A stretch of 64,000 nucleotides of DNA from an uncultured Clostridia bacterium (GTDB lineage Bacteria; Bacillota; Clostridia; Christensenellales; Borkfalkiaceae): positions 1-64,000 of the forward strand of contig CASEDP010000001.1 of assembly GCA_949286835.1 (NCBI GenBank), in the 5' to 3' direction. Both the position numbers and the translations under genes were made by a program. Under the pieces are notes generated by a model. The model was given only the letters and a program-made list of their open reading frames with translations. It had not been told where the DNA came from and did not search any database. Positions 15,703-24,934 of this stretch are shown piece after piece. How positions within the stretch are numbered: the stretch's first letter is position 1; each line of letters opens with the position of its first letter.

Positions 15703-16509
15703 ATGGTGGATATTCACCTGCACAGCAAGTTTTCCTTCGATAGCAAGGAAGAGCAGTCTGTCTATGTAAACGCGGCAAAAGAGCGTGGAATTAAAGTCCT
15801 CGGTTTTTCAGAACACTATGACTACGATGCCGTTCTCGACGGCGAAAGGGATATAACGCTGTGCGATATTGAAAAATACAGCGAAAATATATTAAAATTA
15901 AGACGTGAAAATGCCGACGTCGACATTCTGTTCGGAATAGAGTTCGGCTATCGCAGAGAGGCAATTCCGCACTATAACGCATTGCTTTCCCGATACAGCT
16001 TTGACTATGTGATTAACAGCGTACACACGCTAAAAGGGCGTGGAGATTGCTATCACGACGCATTTTTTGAAGGGCAAACGCTCGAAAAGTCTTACGGCGA
16101 TTATCTTAACGCCGTGCTAGAGAGCGTTAATTCCGACCTCGACTATGACATAGTCGGGCATATCGGCTACGTTTCAAGATACAGAAAGGGCGAATATTCC
16201 GCGCTTTGCTTTGAAAAATTTTCTTCGATTATAGATGATATTCTTTATTCTGTAATCGAAAGAGGAAAATGTCTTGAGGTCAATACCTCCTGCGGAACTT
16301 CGCCAAGCGAATTTCTGCCCGATGTAAGCATAATAGAGCGCTATCTCGCGCTAGGAGGAAAGCTCATTTCCTTTGGAAGCGACGCGCATCGTGCAGGCGA
16401 CTATCTGAGAAACGATAAAAAATTTATTCATTTTATGTCTTCTCACGGCGTTAGGGAAGTGTATTATTTTAGCCGCCGCAAGCCCATAGCCTATACTTTG
16501 ACAAAGTAA
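15703..16509 (+). CDS. PHP-domain phosphatase, histidinol-phosphatase (HisJ/HisK) family
   Basis: A 268-residue PHP metallophosphatase with the metal-binding motifs in order: D-I-H-L-H-S, G-F-S-E-H-Y, G-I-E-F-G-Y, N-S-V-H-T, G-H-I-G-Y, and G-S-D-A-H-R near 225. The pattern is that of the HisJ/HisK family, which hydrolyses L-histidinol phosphate in histidine synthesis. No his gene is nearby, so another small phosphate ester is possible. It starts 2 bp after rpiB and is the last gene of the rightward run that ends at a bidirectional terminator. Confidence 0.85.
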   Translation: MVDIHLHSKFSFDSKEEQSVYVNAAKERGIKVLGFSEHYDYDAVLDGERDITLCDIEKYSENILKLRRENADVDILFGIEFGYRREAIPHYNALLSRYSFDYVINSVHTLKGRGDCYHDAFFEGQTLEKSYGDYLNAVLESVNSDLDYDIVGHIGYVSRYRKGEYSALCFEKFSSIIDDILYSVIERGKCLEVNTSCGTSPSEFLPDVSIIERYLALGGKLISFGSDAHRAGDYLRNDKKFIHFMSSHGVREVYYFSRRKPIAYTLTK

Positions 16510-16598
16510 ATATTGTGCCGAAAAGAATTATTGATGCGGCTTATAAAATTAGTTATGTAAAGGTAAATGAAAATTAACAGTAAATCTGAAAATTTTAT

Positions 16599-16635
16599 GG
16601 CAAAACGCCCGCAAAAATGTTGCGGGCGTTTTGCC
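16599..16635. terminator. bidirectional terminator between convergent genes
   Basis: A 16-bp stem (GGCAAAACGCCCGCAA pairing with TTGCGGGCGTTTTGCC) with a 5-nt loop lies between the rightward PHP gene and the leftward penicillin-binding protein gene. Free T runs are short in both directions, but the stem itself ends in GTTTTG. Nothing else was found in 16510-16735. Confidence 0.75.
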
Positions 16636-16735
16636 GTTATGAGTGGCGGAGAGGGGATGAGGAGAACTATTCGCGGCAGGTAATGCTCTGGAAATTTTTC
16701 GCGGAAAATATTTAAAGGTGACTAGTCGCACAAAA

Positions 16736-18952
16736 CTATTCGTTGCACCAATCGCGTTTTGTAATGCCGGGGAGTTTAGTCGTAATTTTTTCAGCAAAGA
16801 TGTTTACCTGTGGCAGTATAATTTCGTCGCCGTAGTATTTATTTTTGCCGTCGTCGTAGTACGGCACGACCGAATAGAGGTAGGAACCGTCTTTCGGAAT
16901 ATCTTCAATTTTTTCCTTCCATTTTCCGTCGTAAATCAGTGTTTTGTCATTTGCATTTTGTCTATATATCAAATATTCATAGTAATTTGTCTGACATAAT
17001 ACTATGCAAATCTTATCATTATTGACTAAAATTGAAGGTTTTTGTATGGTTGGCTTAGTAAAATTGTTACTTTTAGCCGTAGGCGTATTTTCTTTCAGGC
17101 ATTTGACTTTCAGTCTGTTCAACTTCGGCGAATTGTCGTCGGCAAGGAGAATATTCCCGCAACTTTCATATTCCTGTCTGTCGATTTCAATTTCGTTTGT
17201 TCCGCCGGCCGTTTTAAAGGGAGCGGGCTGCGCGGCGCGGTACAGTTCATTTAAGATTTGTTTTGTAATGGCGCAACAGTTTGTGCCGCCGGTAATTTCC
17301 AGTCTGTTGTTCTGTCTGTCACCTAGCCAAACGGCTATGCAATGGGAAGTAGTGTAGCTGACCGCATAGGCGTCCGTGTTGCCATCCCTGTTCCCGCACG
17401 TGCCAGTCTTTGTGGCAATCTGATAGCCTGAATTTTTAAGAACCTTTCCCGTGCCCTCCTCGTTTGCCCTGATCAGAGCATCGGTTATGAGGTGGGCGGT
17501 TCCCTCCGAAAATACCCTCCTTAAGTTTTGTCCGCGTTCATAGATGATATCTCCGTTCTTGTCGCAGATCTTTTCTATGAAGTGCGAACGGGAGTAAATC
17601 CCGTCGCGTTGAAGTGTGGAGTAGCAGTCTGCAAGCTCTCTAAGCGTCATTCCGTTTTTCATTCCGCCGAGGGCGAGTGCAAGGTTTTTTTCGTCCTCTT
17701 CAAGTGAAATTCCCATTTTTTCTGCGTAATTTGCAGCGTTTTCAATACCTGCTGCGTTAAGGACTTTTACGGCGGGAATGTTGTAGCTGTACATCAGGCT
17801 CTCCTCCGCAGTTACCGTACCGTGATATTTCTTGTCGTAATTTTCCGGCGAATAGCCGCCGTAATCGACGGGGGCGTCATCAATTCTCGTAAAGAGATGT
17901 ATCTTTCCCGTATCGATTGCGGGCGCATAGACGAAAATCGGTTTAGCGGCAGAGCCTATCTGTCGCTTTGCAGAACCTATCGATGAACTGTATGCCGCTA
18001 TTCCCCCGTCGGCGTTTCTGATTATTACCGCGCTGTCGGTATCAAATTTAATTTCCTCGATTTTTGTCTGCAGGTTTCTGTCGAGTGAAGTATAAATCGT
18101 GTATTGCTCGTCGCCGTTTCTCGGGTCAACTCCGAGGTCGTCCAGTTCGTCAAATAGTGCGGAAAGATAATCGCCGTACCGAGTGTCGTTGCTGTTTGGC
18201 ACTGCGTCAATCGGCTTCTTGATGTTTTCGGTGTACTCGTATTCGTCGATAAATCCGCATTCAAGCATACTTTTGAGCACTAAATTGCGCCTTTCTATAC
18301 ATTTTTCGGGGTTTTTGAAGGGCGAATAGTTGTTCGGCGATGATAGAAGGCCTGCAATCGTTGCGCTCTGGTTGAGCGTAAGTTCTTCGGCATCGGTGTC
18401 AAAGTAGAAGTGCGCCGCGCTGTCCAGCCCGTAACAACTGTGTCCGAAATAGATTGTATTTAAATACATACTGAGTATTTCGTCCTTGTCATACTTCTTT
18501 TCGAGCTGTCTTGTCAGTCGTATTTCTTTGAGCTTTCTTTTAATTGTCTTGTCGCCTGTGAGATGGGTATTTTTTATTAGCTGCTGGCTTATCGTAGACG
18601 CGCCCTCTTTAAACTTCATAGAGGTGACGTTGCGGTAAAGCGCCTTCAGCATTCTCTTGTAATTCAGACCGTTATGTCTGTAAAATTCCCTGTCCTCGGA
18701 GGCTATGAAGGCGTTTTTCGTATAGTCCTTCAGGTCTTTTGCGTCGATATTTGCCCTCTTGTCCGAAACGGAGGCATTTTCAAGCCTGTTGCCGTCCTTG
18801 TCGCAGATTATGATAATTCTGCTGCTCAGGTCAAGCTTTTCGGGGTCGAGCTTTGCGTCTGCGGTTATTATGAAATATGTCGCCGTCGCCGCGAGGAAGA
18901 GGGTGGCGGCAACAATTAAAATTACGGAAACAATCTTTATAAACTTTGCCAT
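16736..18952 (-). CDS. class A penicillin-binding protein (PBP1A family)
   Basis: A 738-residue bifunctional peptidoglycan synthase. A membrane anchor (about 5-28) leads to the GT51 glycosyltransferase domain with E-D-R-E-F-Y-R-H near 86, G-A-S-T-I-S-Q-Q-L near 120 and R-K-L-K-E-I-R. The transpeptidase domain has S-A-A-K near 335, S-Y-N near 385 and K-T-G-T near 513. The stretch before S-A-A-K, where most PBP1A have a long N-R-A-x-x-x-x-R-x-P-G-S linker, is shortened. Residues about 640-715 look like a fibronectin type III module. The gene stands alone, convergent with the PHP gene and divergent from miaB. Confidence 0.93.
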   Translation of the reverse strand: MAKFIKIVSVILIVAATLFLAATATYFIITADAKLDPEKLDLSSRIIIICDKDGNRLENASVSDKRANIDAKDLKDYTKNAFIASEDREFYRHNGLNYKRMLKALYRNVTSMKFKEGASTISQQLIKNTHLTGDKTIKRKLKEIRLTRQLEKKYDKDEILSMYLNTIYFGHSCYGLDSAAHFYFDTDAEELTLNQSATIAGLLSSPNNYSPFKNPEKCIERRNLVLKSMLECGFIDEYEYTENIKKPIDAVPNSNDTRYGDYLSALFDELDDLGVDPRNGDEQYTIYTSLDRNLQTKIEEIKFDTDSAVIIRNADGGIAAYSSSIGSAKRQIGSAAKPIFVYAPAIDTGKIHLFTRIDDAPVDYGGYSPENYDKKYHGTVTAEESLMYSYNIPAVKVLNAAGIENAANYAEKMGISLEEDEKNLALALGGMKNGMTLRELADCYSTLQRDGIYSRSHFIEKICDKNGDIIYERGQNLRRVFSEGTAHLITDALIRANEEGTGKVLKNSGYQIATKTGTCGNRDGNTDAYAVSYTTSHCIAVWLGDRQNNRLEITGGTNCCAITKQILNELYRAAQPAPFKTAGGTNEIEIDRQEYESCGNILLADDNSPKLNRLKVKCLKENTPTAKSNNFTKPTIQKPSILVNNDKICIVLCQTNYYEYLIYRQNANDKTLIYDGKWKEKIEDIPKDGSYLYSVVPYYDDGKNKYYGDEIILPQVNIFAEKITTKLPGITKRDWCNE

Positions 18953-18994
18953 CTAAATTAGTATTCATAAAATAAAATATTTCTTGCAAATCAT

Positions 18995-19023
18995 TTGAAA
19001 AAATGCGCCGAAAAAGTTATAAT
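18995..19023 (+). promoter_or_regulatory. miaB promoter, transcript nearly leaderless
   Basis: TTGAAA (18995-19000) and TATAAT (19018-19023) are separated by 17 bp. The start point should be near 19030, only about three bases before the miaB ATG at 19033. This also rules out the in-frame ATG at 19003, which lies upstream of the start point. Confidence 0.7.
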
Positions 19024-19032
19024 AATAAGGAT

Positions 19033-20346
19033 ATGAATAAATTATTTCACATTGTGACTTATGGCTGTCAGATGAATGTGCACGAATCTGAAAAAATCGC
19101 GGGTATTTTAAGCGGACTCGGATATGAGAGTTGCGACGATATGGAGAGCGCGGACATTGTGGTTTTCAACACCTGCTGCATCAGGGAAAATGCTGAAAAT
19201 CACGCCTATGGGAACATAGGAATGTTGAAAAAACTCAAGGCGGCTAATAAGAATATGATCATTGCCGTCGGCGGCTGTCTGCCGCAGCAGATGAACAAAG
19301 CGGAAAATCTTCACGAAAAGTTCCCCTATGTCGACATAATTTTCGGTACGCACAACTTAAGCAAACTCAGAGATTACATTATCGAAAAGCAGACGAGAAA
19401 AAAGCCGATTATCAGGATAGACGAAAGAGAGGGCGAAATCTGCGAGAATGAAAAGCCCCTCCGCACGAGCTATCCCAATGCGTGGGTGAATATTATGTAC
19501 GGCTGCAACAATTTCTGCTCTTACTGTATTGTTCCGTATGTCAGGGGCAGGGAGAGGAGCCGCAAGTCGGAAAATATTATAGCTGAGGTAAGGCAGCTTG
19601 TCTCGGAAGGATACAGGGAGATAACCCTCCTCGGACAAAACGTAAATTCATACGGCAACGGCACGGATGACATAACTTTTCCGGAACTTCTCTCAAAAAT
19701 TTGCGAAATCGACGGCAAATTCAGGATAAGGTTTATGACCAGCCACCCCAAAGACTTTTCGGAAGAGCTTGCAAAGGCGATGAGCCAAAGCGATAAGATT
19801 TGTCACCTTCTGCACCTGCCCGTGCAGAGCGGGTCAGACAGAATTTTGCGGGCAATGAACAGGCGCTATACCTCTTCCGACTACCTCAGAAAGGTCGATA
19901 TTCTCAAAAAATATATTCCCGACTGCGAGATTACGACCGACCTCATAGTCGGCTTCCCCGGCGAGACGGAGGAAGATTTCAACGCCACGCTCGATCTCGT
20001 GAAGAGGGTAGATTTTTCCTCTGCGTTTACGTTTGTCTATTCGAGGAGAGAGGGCACGAAGGCTGCAACTATGCCTGACCAGATACCCGAAGATGTCTCA
20101 AAGCGCAGAATTATGCAGCTTGTTGACCTCGTAAACGCGCAGACCCGCGCTCACTCTGCAAAATTTGTCGGCAAAACGACGGAAATTCTCTGCGAGGACT
20201 ACGACGAAAAACGCGGGCTGTATCTCGGCAGAAATGAATACGGCAGAATGGGCTATTTTAAAAGCGAATGCGACGAAAGAGGTAATTTCGTCAACTTAAA
20301 GATAAATCAGGCGAACGGCGTCTCGCTGTTCGGCGACAAGGTCTGA
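19033..20346 (+). CDS. miaB: tRNA-2-methylthio-N6-dimethylallyladenosine synthase MiaB
   Basis: A 437-residue radical-SAM methylthiotransferase that converts i6A37 to ms2i6A37 in tRNAs reading UNN codons. The N-terminal UPF0004 domain binds one Fe-S cluster (G-C-Q-M-N, F-N-T-C-C-I-R, G-G-C-L-P). The radical-SAM motif is C-N-N-F-C-S-Y-C near 158, and a C-terminal TRAM domain ends the protein. The start is ATG 19033, directly before the invariant Y-G-C-Q-M-N. The substrate-making enzyme MiaA is encoded four genes downstream in the same run with mutS and mutL between, a common Clostridia order. Confidence 0.96.
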   Translation: MNKLFHIVTYGCQMNVHESEKIAGILSGLGYESCDDMESADIVVFNTCCIRENAENHAYGNIGMLKKLKAANKNMIIAVGGCLPQQMNKAENLHEKFPYVDIIFGTHNLSKLRDYIIEKQTRKKPIIRIDEREGEICENEKPLRTSYPNAWVNIMYGCNNFCSYCIVPYVRGRERSRKSENIIAEVRQLVSEGYREITLLGQNVNSYGNGTDDITFPELLSKICEIDGKFRIRFMTSHPKDFSEELAKAMSQSDKICHLLHLPVQSGSDRILRAMNRRYTSSDYLRKVDILKKYIPDCEITTDLIVGFPGETEEDFNATLDLVKRVDFSSAFTFVYSRREGTKAATMPDQIPEDVSKRRIMQLVDLVNAQTRAHSAKFVGKTTEILCEDYDEKRGLYLGRNEYGRMGYFKSECDERGNFVNLKINQANGVSLFGDKV

Positions 20347-20358
20347 GGTAATTTTCAT

Positions 20359-22935
20359 ATGGGACTTTCACCTATGATGCAGCACTATATGGGCATAAAG
20401 GATAAGTACAAGGACTGTATTATCTTTTACAGGCTCGGCGACTTTTACGAGATGTTCTTCGACGACGCAAAGCGAGCGTCGGAGCTTCTCGGTCTGACGC
20501 TCACGGGGCGCGACTGCGGTCTGGAACAGAGGGCGCCGATGTGTGGTGTGCCCTTTCACGCTGCAGACGCGTATATCGCCAAGCTCGTCGCAATGGGCGA
20601 AAAGGTTGCAATATGCGAACAGCTTGAGGACCCGGCAACCGCCAAGGGAATGGTCGACAGAGACGTAATAAGGGTGGTCACCGCGGGCACTCAGACGGAC
20701 AGCGAAGTGCTCGACGAAAAGGTCAACAATTACATCTGTTCGGCGTGTAAAAACGGTGAAACGGTCGCCCTTGCGTGGGCGGACATAACTACGGGGGAGC
20801 TGTGCGCAACGCAGTTTTCGGGTGAGGACGCAATAAAGAACGCGCTTTTGCAGATGCTCAAGCTCAACGTATGCGAAATTATCTGTAACGACGATATGCT
20901 CTTTTCGAGCAAAGATTATCCCGAGGTAAAGCGCAATCTTTTGCCTAAATTATCCTCTTATCTCGCTTGGGCATACAATTATGCGTCGGCTGAAAAGACG
21001 CTTTGCGAGCAGTTCAATGCAAAATCGCTTTCGGCATTCTCTGTCTGCGGCAAGAAGGACGCAGTCTGCGCGCTCGGCGCGCTCATTCAGTACCTCAAGG
21101 AGACGCAGAAACACGCCCTCCCCAATATGGACGGCGTAAAATATGTCAGCCTTGAAAACTATATGATGCTCGACACCGCGGCGATAAAGAACCTCGAACT
21201 TGTCAGGACTTTGGGCAGCGGCAAGAAGTATGGCTCTCTCGTATGGTTGCTCGACAGGACGAGCACGGCGATGGGCGCAAGGTTGCTTTCAAACTTAATA
21301 CTTTCGCCGCTGCACGATATCGACGCTATAAACTATCGCCTCGACGGCGTCGAAGAGCTCTTCAATTCAACGGTCATCAGGGTGAGCTTAGAGGAGCTTT
21401 TAAGGCAGGTCAAAGACATTGAAAGGCTTTCTGGTAAGATATCGAATGACAACATTATGCCGAGAGATTGTCTTGCGCTTGCGCAGTCGCTGCTCGTCAT
21501 ACCCAACATAAAATTCCGCCTTGCAGGTTTCACGTCGGAGGTGCTCAGGGATACCGAAAAAGGGCTATTTGACCTTTCGGACGTCGCCGACCTGCTAAAT
21601 TCGGCAATCGAGGACAAGGATACGCCCGCCACGCTCAAAGAGGGCGGCTACATAAAGAATGGGTTCAATGCCCGTCTGGATGAGCTTCGCGTCATCAAAG
21701 ATAACGCCGCAAGCCTGATGCTCGAAATGGAGACGAGGGAGAGGGACGCGACGGGCATTCGAACGCTCAAAATTCGTTATAATCGCGTTTTCGGATATTA
21801 TATCGAAGTTTCCAAGTCATTCAAGGACAGCGTGCCCACGCATTATCAGCGCAGACAGACGCTTGCCAACAGCGAGAGATACACTACGGATGAGCTGAAG
21901 GAACTCGAAGAGAAGGTGCTCTCCAGCGAGGATATGGCGCTCAAACTCGAGGCGCAGCTCTACGCTGACATCAAAAATACGCTCGTCACCTGCATAAATA
22001 AGCTGAAGAGCATTTCGGAATGCATAGCAAAACTAGATATTCTCATAGCGTTTGCCGAGGTCTCCAAGAAGAACAAGTATTGTCGCCCCGAGATTGTTGA
22101 AAGCAATATGCCGATGATAATCAAGGAAGGGCGTCACCCCGTTGTGGAGGCGATTTCCAGGGAAAAATTCGTCGCTAACGACACCTGCCTCGACGAAGGC
22201 GAAAACCGTACGGCAATAATTACGGGACCAAATATGGCGGGCAAGAGTACATATATGCGGCAGAACGCCATAATTGCAATAATGGCTCACCTCGGCTGTT
22301 TCGTGCCTGCAAAGTCGGCGCAGATACCGCTCATAGATAGGGTATTTACTAGGGTGGGCGCGAGCGATAATCTCATTCTGGATCAGTCGACGTTTATGGT
22401 GGAGATGATAGAAGTCGCAAGCATTCTGCAGAACGCCACGAAGGACAGTCTGCTCATACTCGACGAAGTCGGCAGGGGCACGAGTACGTATGACGGTCTG
22501 AGCATTGCCTGGGCGGTAATTGAACATATTACCGAGAAAATCGGCGCAAAGACGCTCTTTGCCACTCACTATCACGAGCTTTTAGAACTCGAAAAGCGAA
22601 TGGAGGGCGTAAAGAACTATAAAATTGCCGTCAGGGAATTTAACGGAGAGATTATATTTCTGAGGAAGATTATGCGCGGCGGCGCAAACCGCAGCTTCGG
22701 AATTGAGGTAGCCTCGCTCGCGGGCGTTCCCGCAGAGGTGACAAAGCGCGCAAAGGTCATTCTCTCATCGATAGAAAACGGCGATATGACTTTCAGCGGC
22801 GCCGAGGAGGAGCCGGGGACTGAAGAGAGGGAGCTTTCCGAAGTGGAGCGCATCCTAAAGGATATAAATGTCAATAATATGTCGCCGATGCAGGCGCTTA
22901 TGGTACTGGGCGACCTCGTCGAAAAGGTGAAGTAA
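20359..22935 (+). CDS. mutS: DNA mismatch repair protein MutS
   Basis: An 858-residue mismatch sensor ATPase. The mismatch-binding F-Y-E-M-F (near residue 35) is present, followed by connector, lever and clamp domains. The ATPase has Walker A G-P-N-M-A-G-K-S-T near 620, D-E-V-G-R-G-T-S-T-Y-D-G Walker B/signature, and the T-H-Y-H-E-L His-loop. The C-terminal beta-clamp/tetramer region is short and acidic. The length is typical of MutS1. mutL begins at the next base after the stop, so the partners are tightly coupled. Confidence 0.97.
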   Translation: MGLSPMMQHYMGIKDKYKDCIIFYRLGDFYEMFFDDAKRASELLGLTLTGRDCGLEQRAPMCGVPFHAADAYIAKLVAMGEKVAICEQLEDPATAKGMVDRDVIRVVTAGTQTDSEVLDEKVNNYICSACKNGETVALAWADITTGELCATQFSGEDAIKNALLQMLKLNVCEIICNDDMLFSSKDYPEVKRNLLPKLSSYLAWAYNYASAEKTLCEQFNAKSLSAFSVCGKKDAVCALGALIQYLKETQKHALPNMDGVKYVSLENYMMLDTAAIKNLELVRTLGSGKKYGSLVWLLDRTSTAMGARLLSNLILSPLHDIDAINYRLDGVEELFNSTVIRVSLEELLRQVKDIERLSGKISNDNIMPRDCLALAQSLLVIPNIKFRLAGFTSEVLRDTEKGLFDLSDVADLLNSAIEDKDTPATLKEGGYIKNGFNARLDELRVIKDNAASLMLEMETRERDATGIRTLKIRYNRVFGYYIEVSKSFKDSVPTHYQRRQTLANSERYTTDELKELEEKVLSSEDMALKLEAQLYADIKNTLVTCINKLKSISECIAKLDILIAFAEVSKKNKYCRPEIVESNMPMIIKEGRHPVVEAISREKFVANDTCLDEGENRTAIITGPNMAGKSTYMRQNAIIAIMAHLGCFVPAKSAQIPLIDRVFTRVGASDNLILDQSTFMVEMIEVASILQNATKDSLLILDEVGRGTSTYDGLSIAWAVIEHITEKIGAKTLFATHYHELLELEKRMEGVKNYKIAVREFNGEIIFLRKIMRGGANRSFGIEVASLAGVPAEVTKRAKVILSSIENGDMTFSGAEEEPGTEERELSEVERILKDINVNNMSPMQALMVLGDLVEKVK

Positions 22936-24933
22936 ATGGGTAAAATAAATCTGCTTTCGGCTGAAATATGCAACAGAATTTCGGCGGGTGAGGTCATCGA
23001 CAGACCCTATTCGGTAGTCAAAGAGCTCGTGGAAAACTCAATAGATGCCGGCGCGGACGAGATTGAAATATACATCGAACACGGCGGCAAACAGCTTATC
23101 AGGGTGGTGGACAACGGTTGCGGCATAGAAAAGGACGATATGCGCGCGGCATTCTTTGCGCACGCGACGAGCAAGATTTCCACCCTTGAGGACATCGACC
23201 ATATACACACGCTCGGGTTCAGGGGCGAAGCCCTTGCAACAATTTTCTCTGTTTCGCAGGTCGAACTAATAAGCGCCGTTGAGGGTCAGGAGGCGAACAA
23301 GGTTGAGCGGGAGGACGAATATGTCGGCAAGGTTCAGCCCGCCGTTGCGCCCAAAGGCACGCAGGTGACGGTAAGAAATCTCTTCTTCAATACGCCTGTC
23401 AGGTTCAAGTTTATGAAGTCGGACAAAAAGGAGGAGAGCGACATAACCTCTTTCGTCATTCGATACATTCTCGGCAACCCCGAAATCTCGTTCAGGTATT
23501 ATATCGACGGCAAGCTCTCGCTGCAGTCCTACGGCGGCGGGCTCGAAGAGGCAATCGCGCAGGTCTACGGCGCGAACTATCTGCCCAACTGTTTCAAGAT
23601 CAGCGCTGACAGAAACGACATAAAGATAAGCGGTTTTATAGGCAACCAGAACTTTTTTAAGCCAAACAAGACATATCAGAGCATCTTCCTGAACGGAAGA
23701 TACATAGTAAACAACGTCATTGCCACGGCGATAACCAACGCCTATTCGGCATACACGATGAAGAGGCAATATCCATTCTACGTGCTCAATATCGACGTAC
23801 CCGAGGATATGGTCGACGTCAACGTTCACCCCAACAAGGCGGACGTAAGATTTGTAGACAGCGGGCTCATCTACGGTACGGTCTATAAGGTAATTTCCTC
23901 TATACTCGACGGCAGCGCAAAGGCGGCGGAATTTGTCGCCGACAGCGCCGTCGTGCCAGAAATAAAGTCTACTTCGGGTAATTCGGAGAGGGCAAACGGC
24001 ATCTATGCCGCAGAATTTATCCAGACCCCGAAAGTCTATGACAACGATTTTTCCGGCGTTGCGGGCATAGAGCAGTTTACTAAGAAAAAAACGCAGACAG
24101 AATGTGCTTCGCAGATTAAGGCAGAACACGCAGCAACTCCTTACGTTCAACGCTCCGATCTTAGCGCTTATGATAATTACGAGCCTCCTAAGATTACAAA
24201 TATCGACGATCTGCCGGTAAGTGAATACTTCAGACGCGCCTCCGAGCCGGAGCCCCAGCGTACTATGATTTTCTGCAGCGGCAGGCAGGACAGTTTAAAG
24301 GCGGAGAGCGTCAGGACGATAGAGGACAACAAGCGAGCTCAGCAGGAACTCATCGACTACAAGAGCTGTAAATTCAGAGGAGTGCTGTTCAATACCTATC
24401 TCCTGTATGAGATAAAGGACGAGGTGTATATCATCGACCAGCACGCCGCGCACGAGAGGTTGATCTATGACGACCTTATGGAGAAGTTCGGCAGCAGAAC
24501 AGTGGCAAAACAGGGGATGCTCATACCATATATATTTATGGTAAATGCGGAGGAAAAGCGCTTTATAGAGGATAATCTGTCCATAATATGGGATATGGGA
24601 TTTTCGTTAGAGCCGTTCGGAAGCAACTCTTTCAGGGCAAACGAGATACCTGGTGACCTTGCCTCGATAAATCTCGAGAGCTTCTTTTCGGAGCTTCTCT
24701 CCGACGTGAGCGAGCTGAAAAACATAAAACTTACGGATATTCTCAAGGATAAAATTGCCCAGACGGCGTGCAAACACGCTGTAAAGGGCGGCGATATGTT
24801 GACTGAAAGCGAACGCGAAAGGCTTATGGAGATGATAGGCGGCAATATGGGGCTGAAATGTCCCCACGGCAGACCGATTTGCGTAAAGCTTTCCAAGAGC
24901 GCGGTAGAAAAGATGTTCAAGAGGATTGTGTGA
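22936..24933 (+). CDS. mutL: DNA mismatch repair protein MutL
   Basis: A 665-residue GHKL ATPase and latent nickase. The N-terminus has E-L-V-E-N-S-I-D-A-G-A, D-N-G-C-G-I and G-F-R-G-E-A-L. A variable linker spans about 340-460. The C-terminal endonuclease domain carries D-Q-H-A-A-H-E-R-L-I-Y-D, A-C-K-H-A-V-K and C-P-H-G-R-P, the zinc-site set of nicking MutL. The last residue of the first motif is D where E is usual. Nickase-type MutL fits an organism without MutH. It is coupled to mutS and, by 1 bp, to miaA. Confidence 0.96.
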   Translation: MGKINLLSAEICNRISAGEVIDRPYSVVKELVENSIDAGADEIEIYIEHGGKQLIRVVDNGCGIEKDDMRAAFFAHATSKISTLEDIDHIHTLGFRGEALATIFSVSQVELISAVEGQEANKVEREDEYVGKVQPAVAPKGTQVTVRNLFFNTPVRFKFMKSDKKEESDITSFVIRYILGNPEISFRYYIDGKLSLQSYGGGLEEAIAQVYGANYLPNCFKISADRNDIKISGFIGNQNFFKPNKTYQSIFLNGRYIVNNVIATAITNAYSAYTMKRQYPFYVLNIDVPEDMVDVNVHPNKADVRFVDSGLIYGTVYKVISSILDGSAKAAEFVADSAVVPEIKSTSGNSERANGIYAAEFIQTPKVYDNDFSGVAGIEQFTKKKTQTECASQIKAEHAATPYVQRSDLSAYDNYEPPKITNIDDLPVSEYFRRASEPEPQRTMIFCSGRQDSLKAESVRTIEDNKRAQQELIDYKSCKFRGVLFNTYLLYEIKDEVYIIDQHAAHERLIYDDLMEKFGSRTVAKQGMLIPYIFMVNAEEKRFIEDNLSIIWDMGFSLEPFGSNSFRANEIPGDLASINLESFFSELLSDVSELKNIKLTDILKDKIAQTACKHAVKGGDMLTESERERLMEMIGGNMGLKCPHGRPICVKLSKSAVEKMFKRIV

Positions 24934-24934
24934 G

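Noticed and set aside
23266-24150. 294-residue minus-strand ORF within mutL
   Set aside because: It is antisense to a conserved gene with no recognisable domain.
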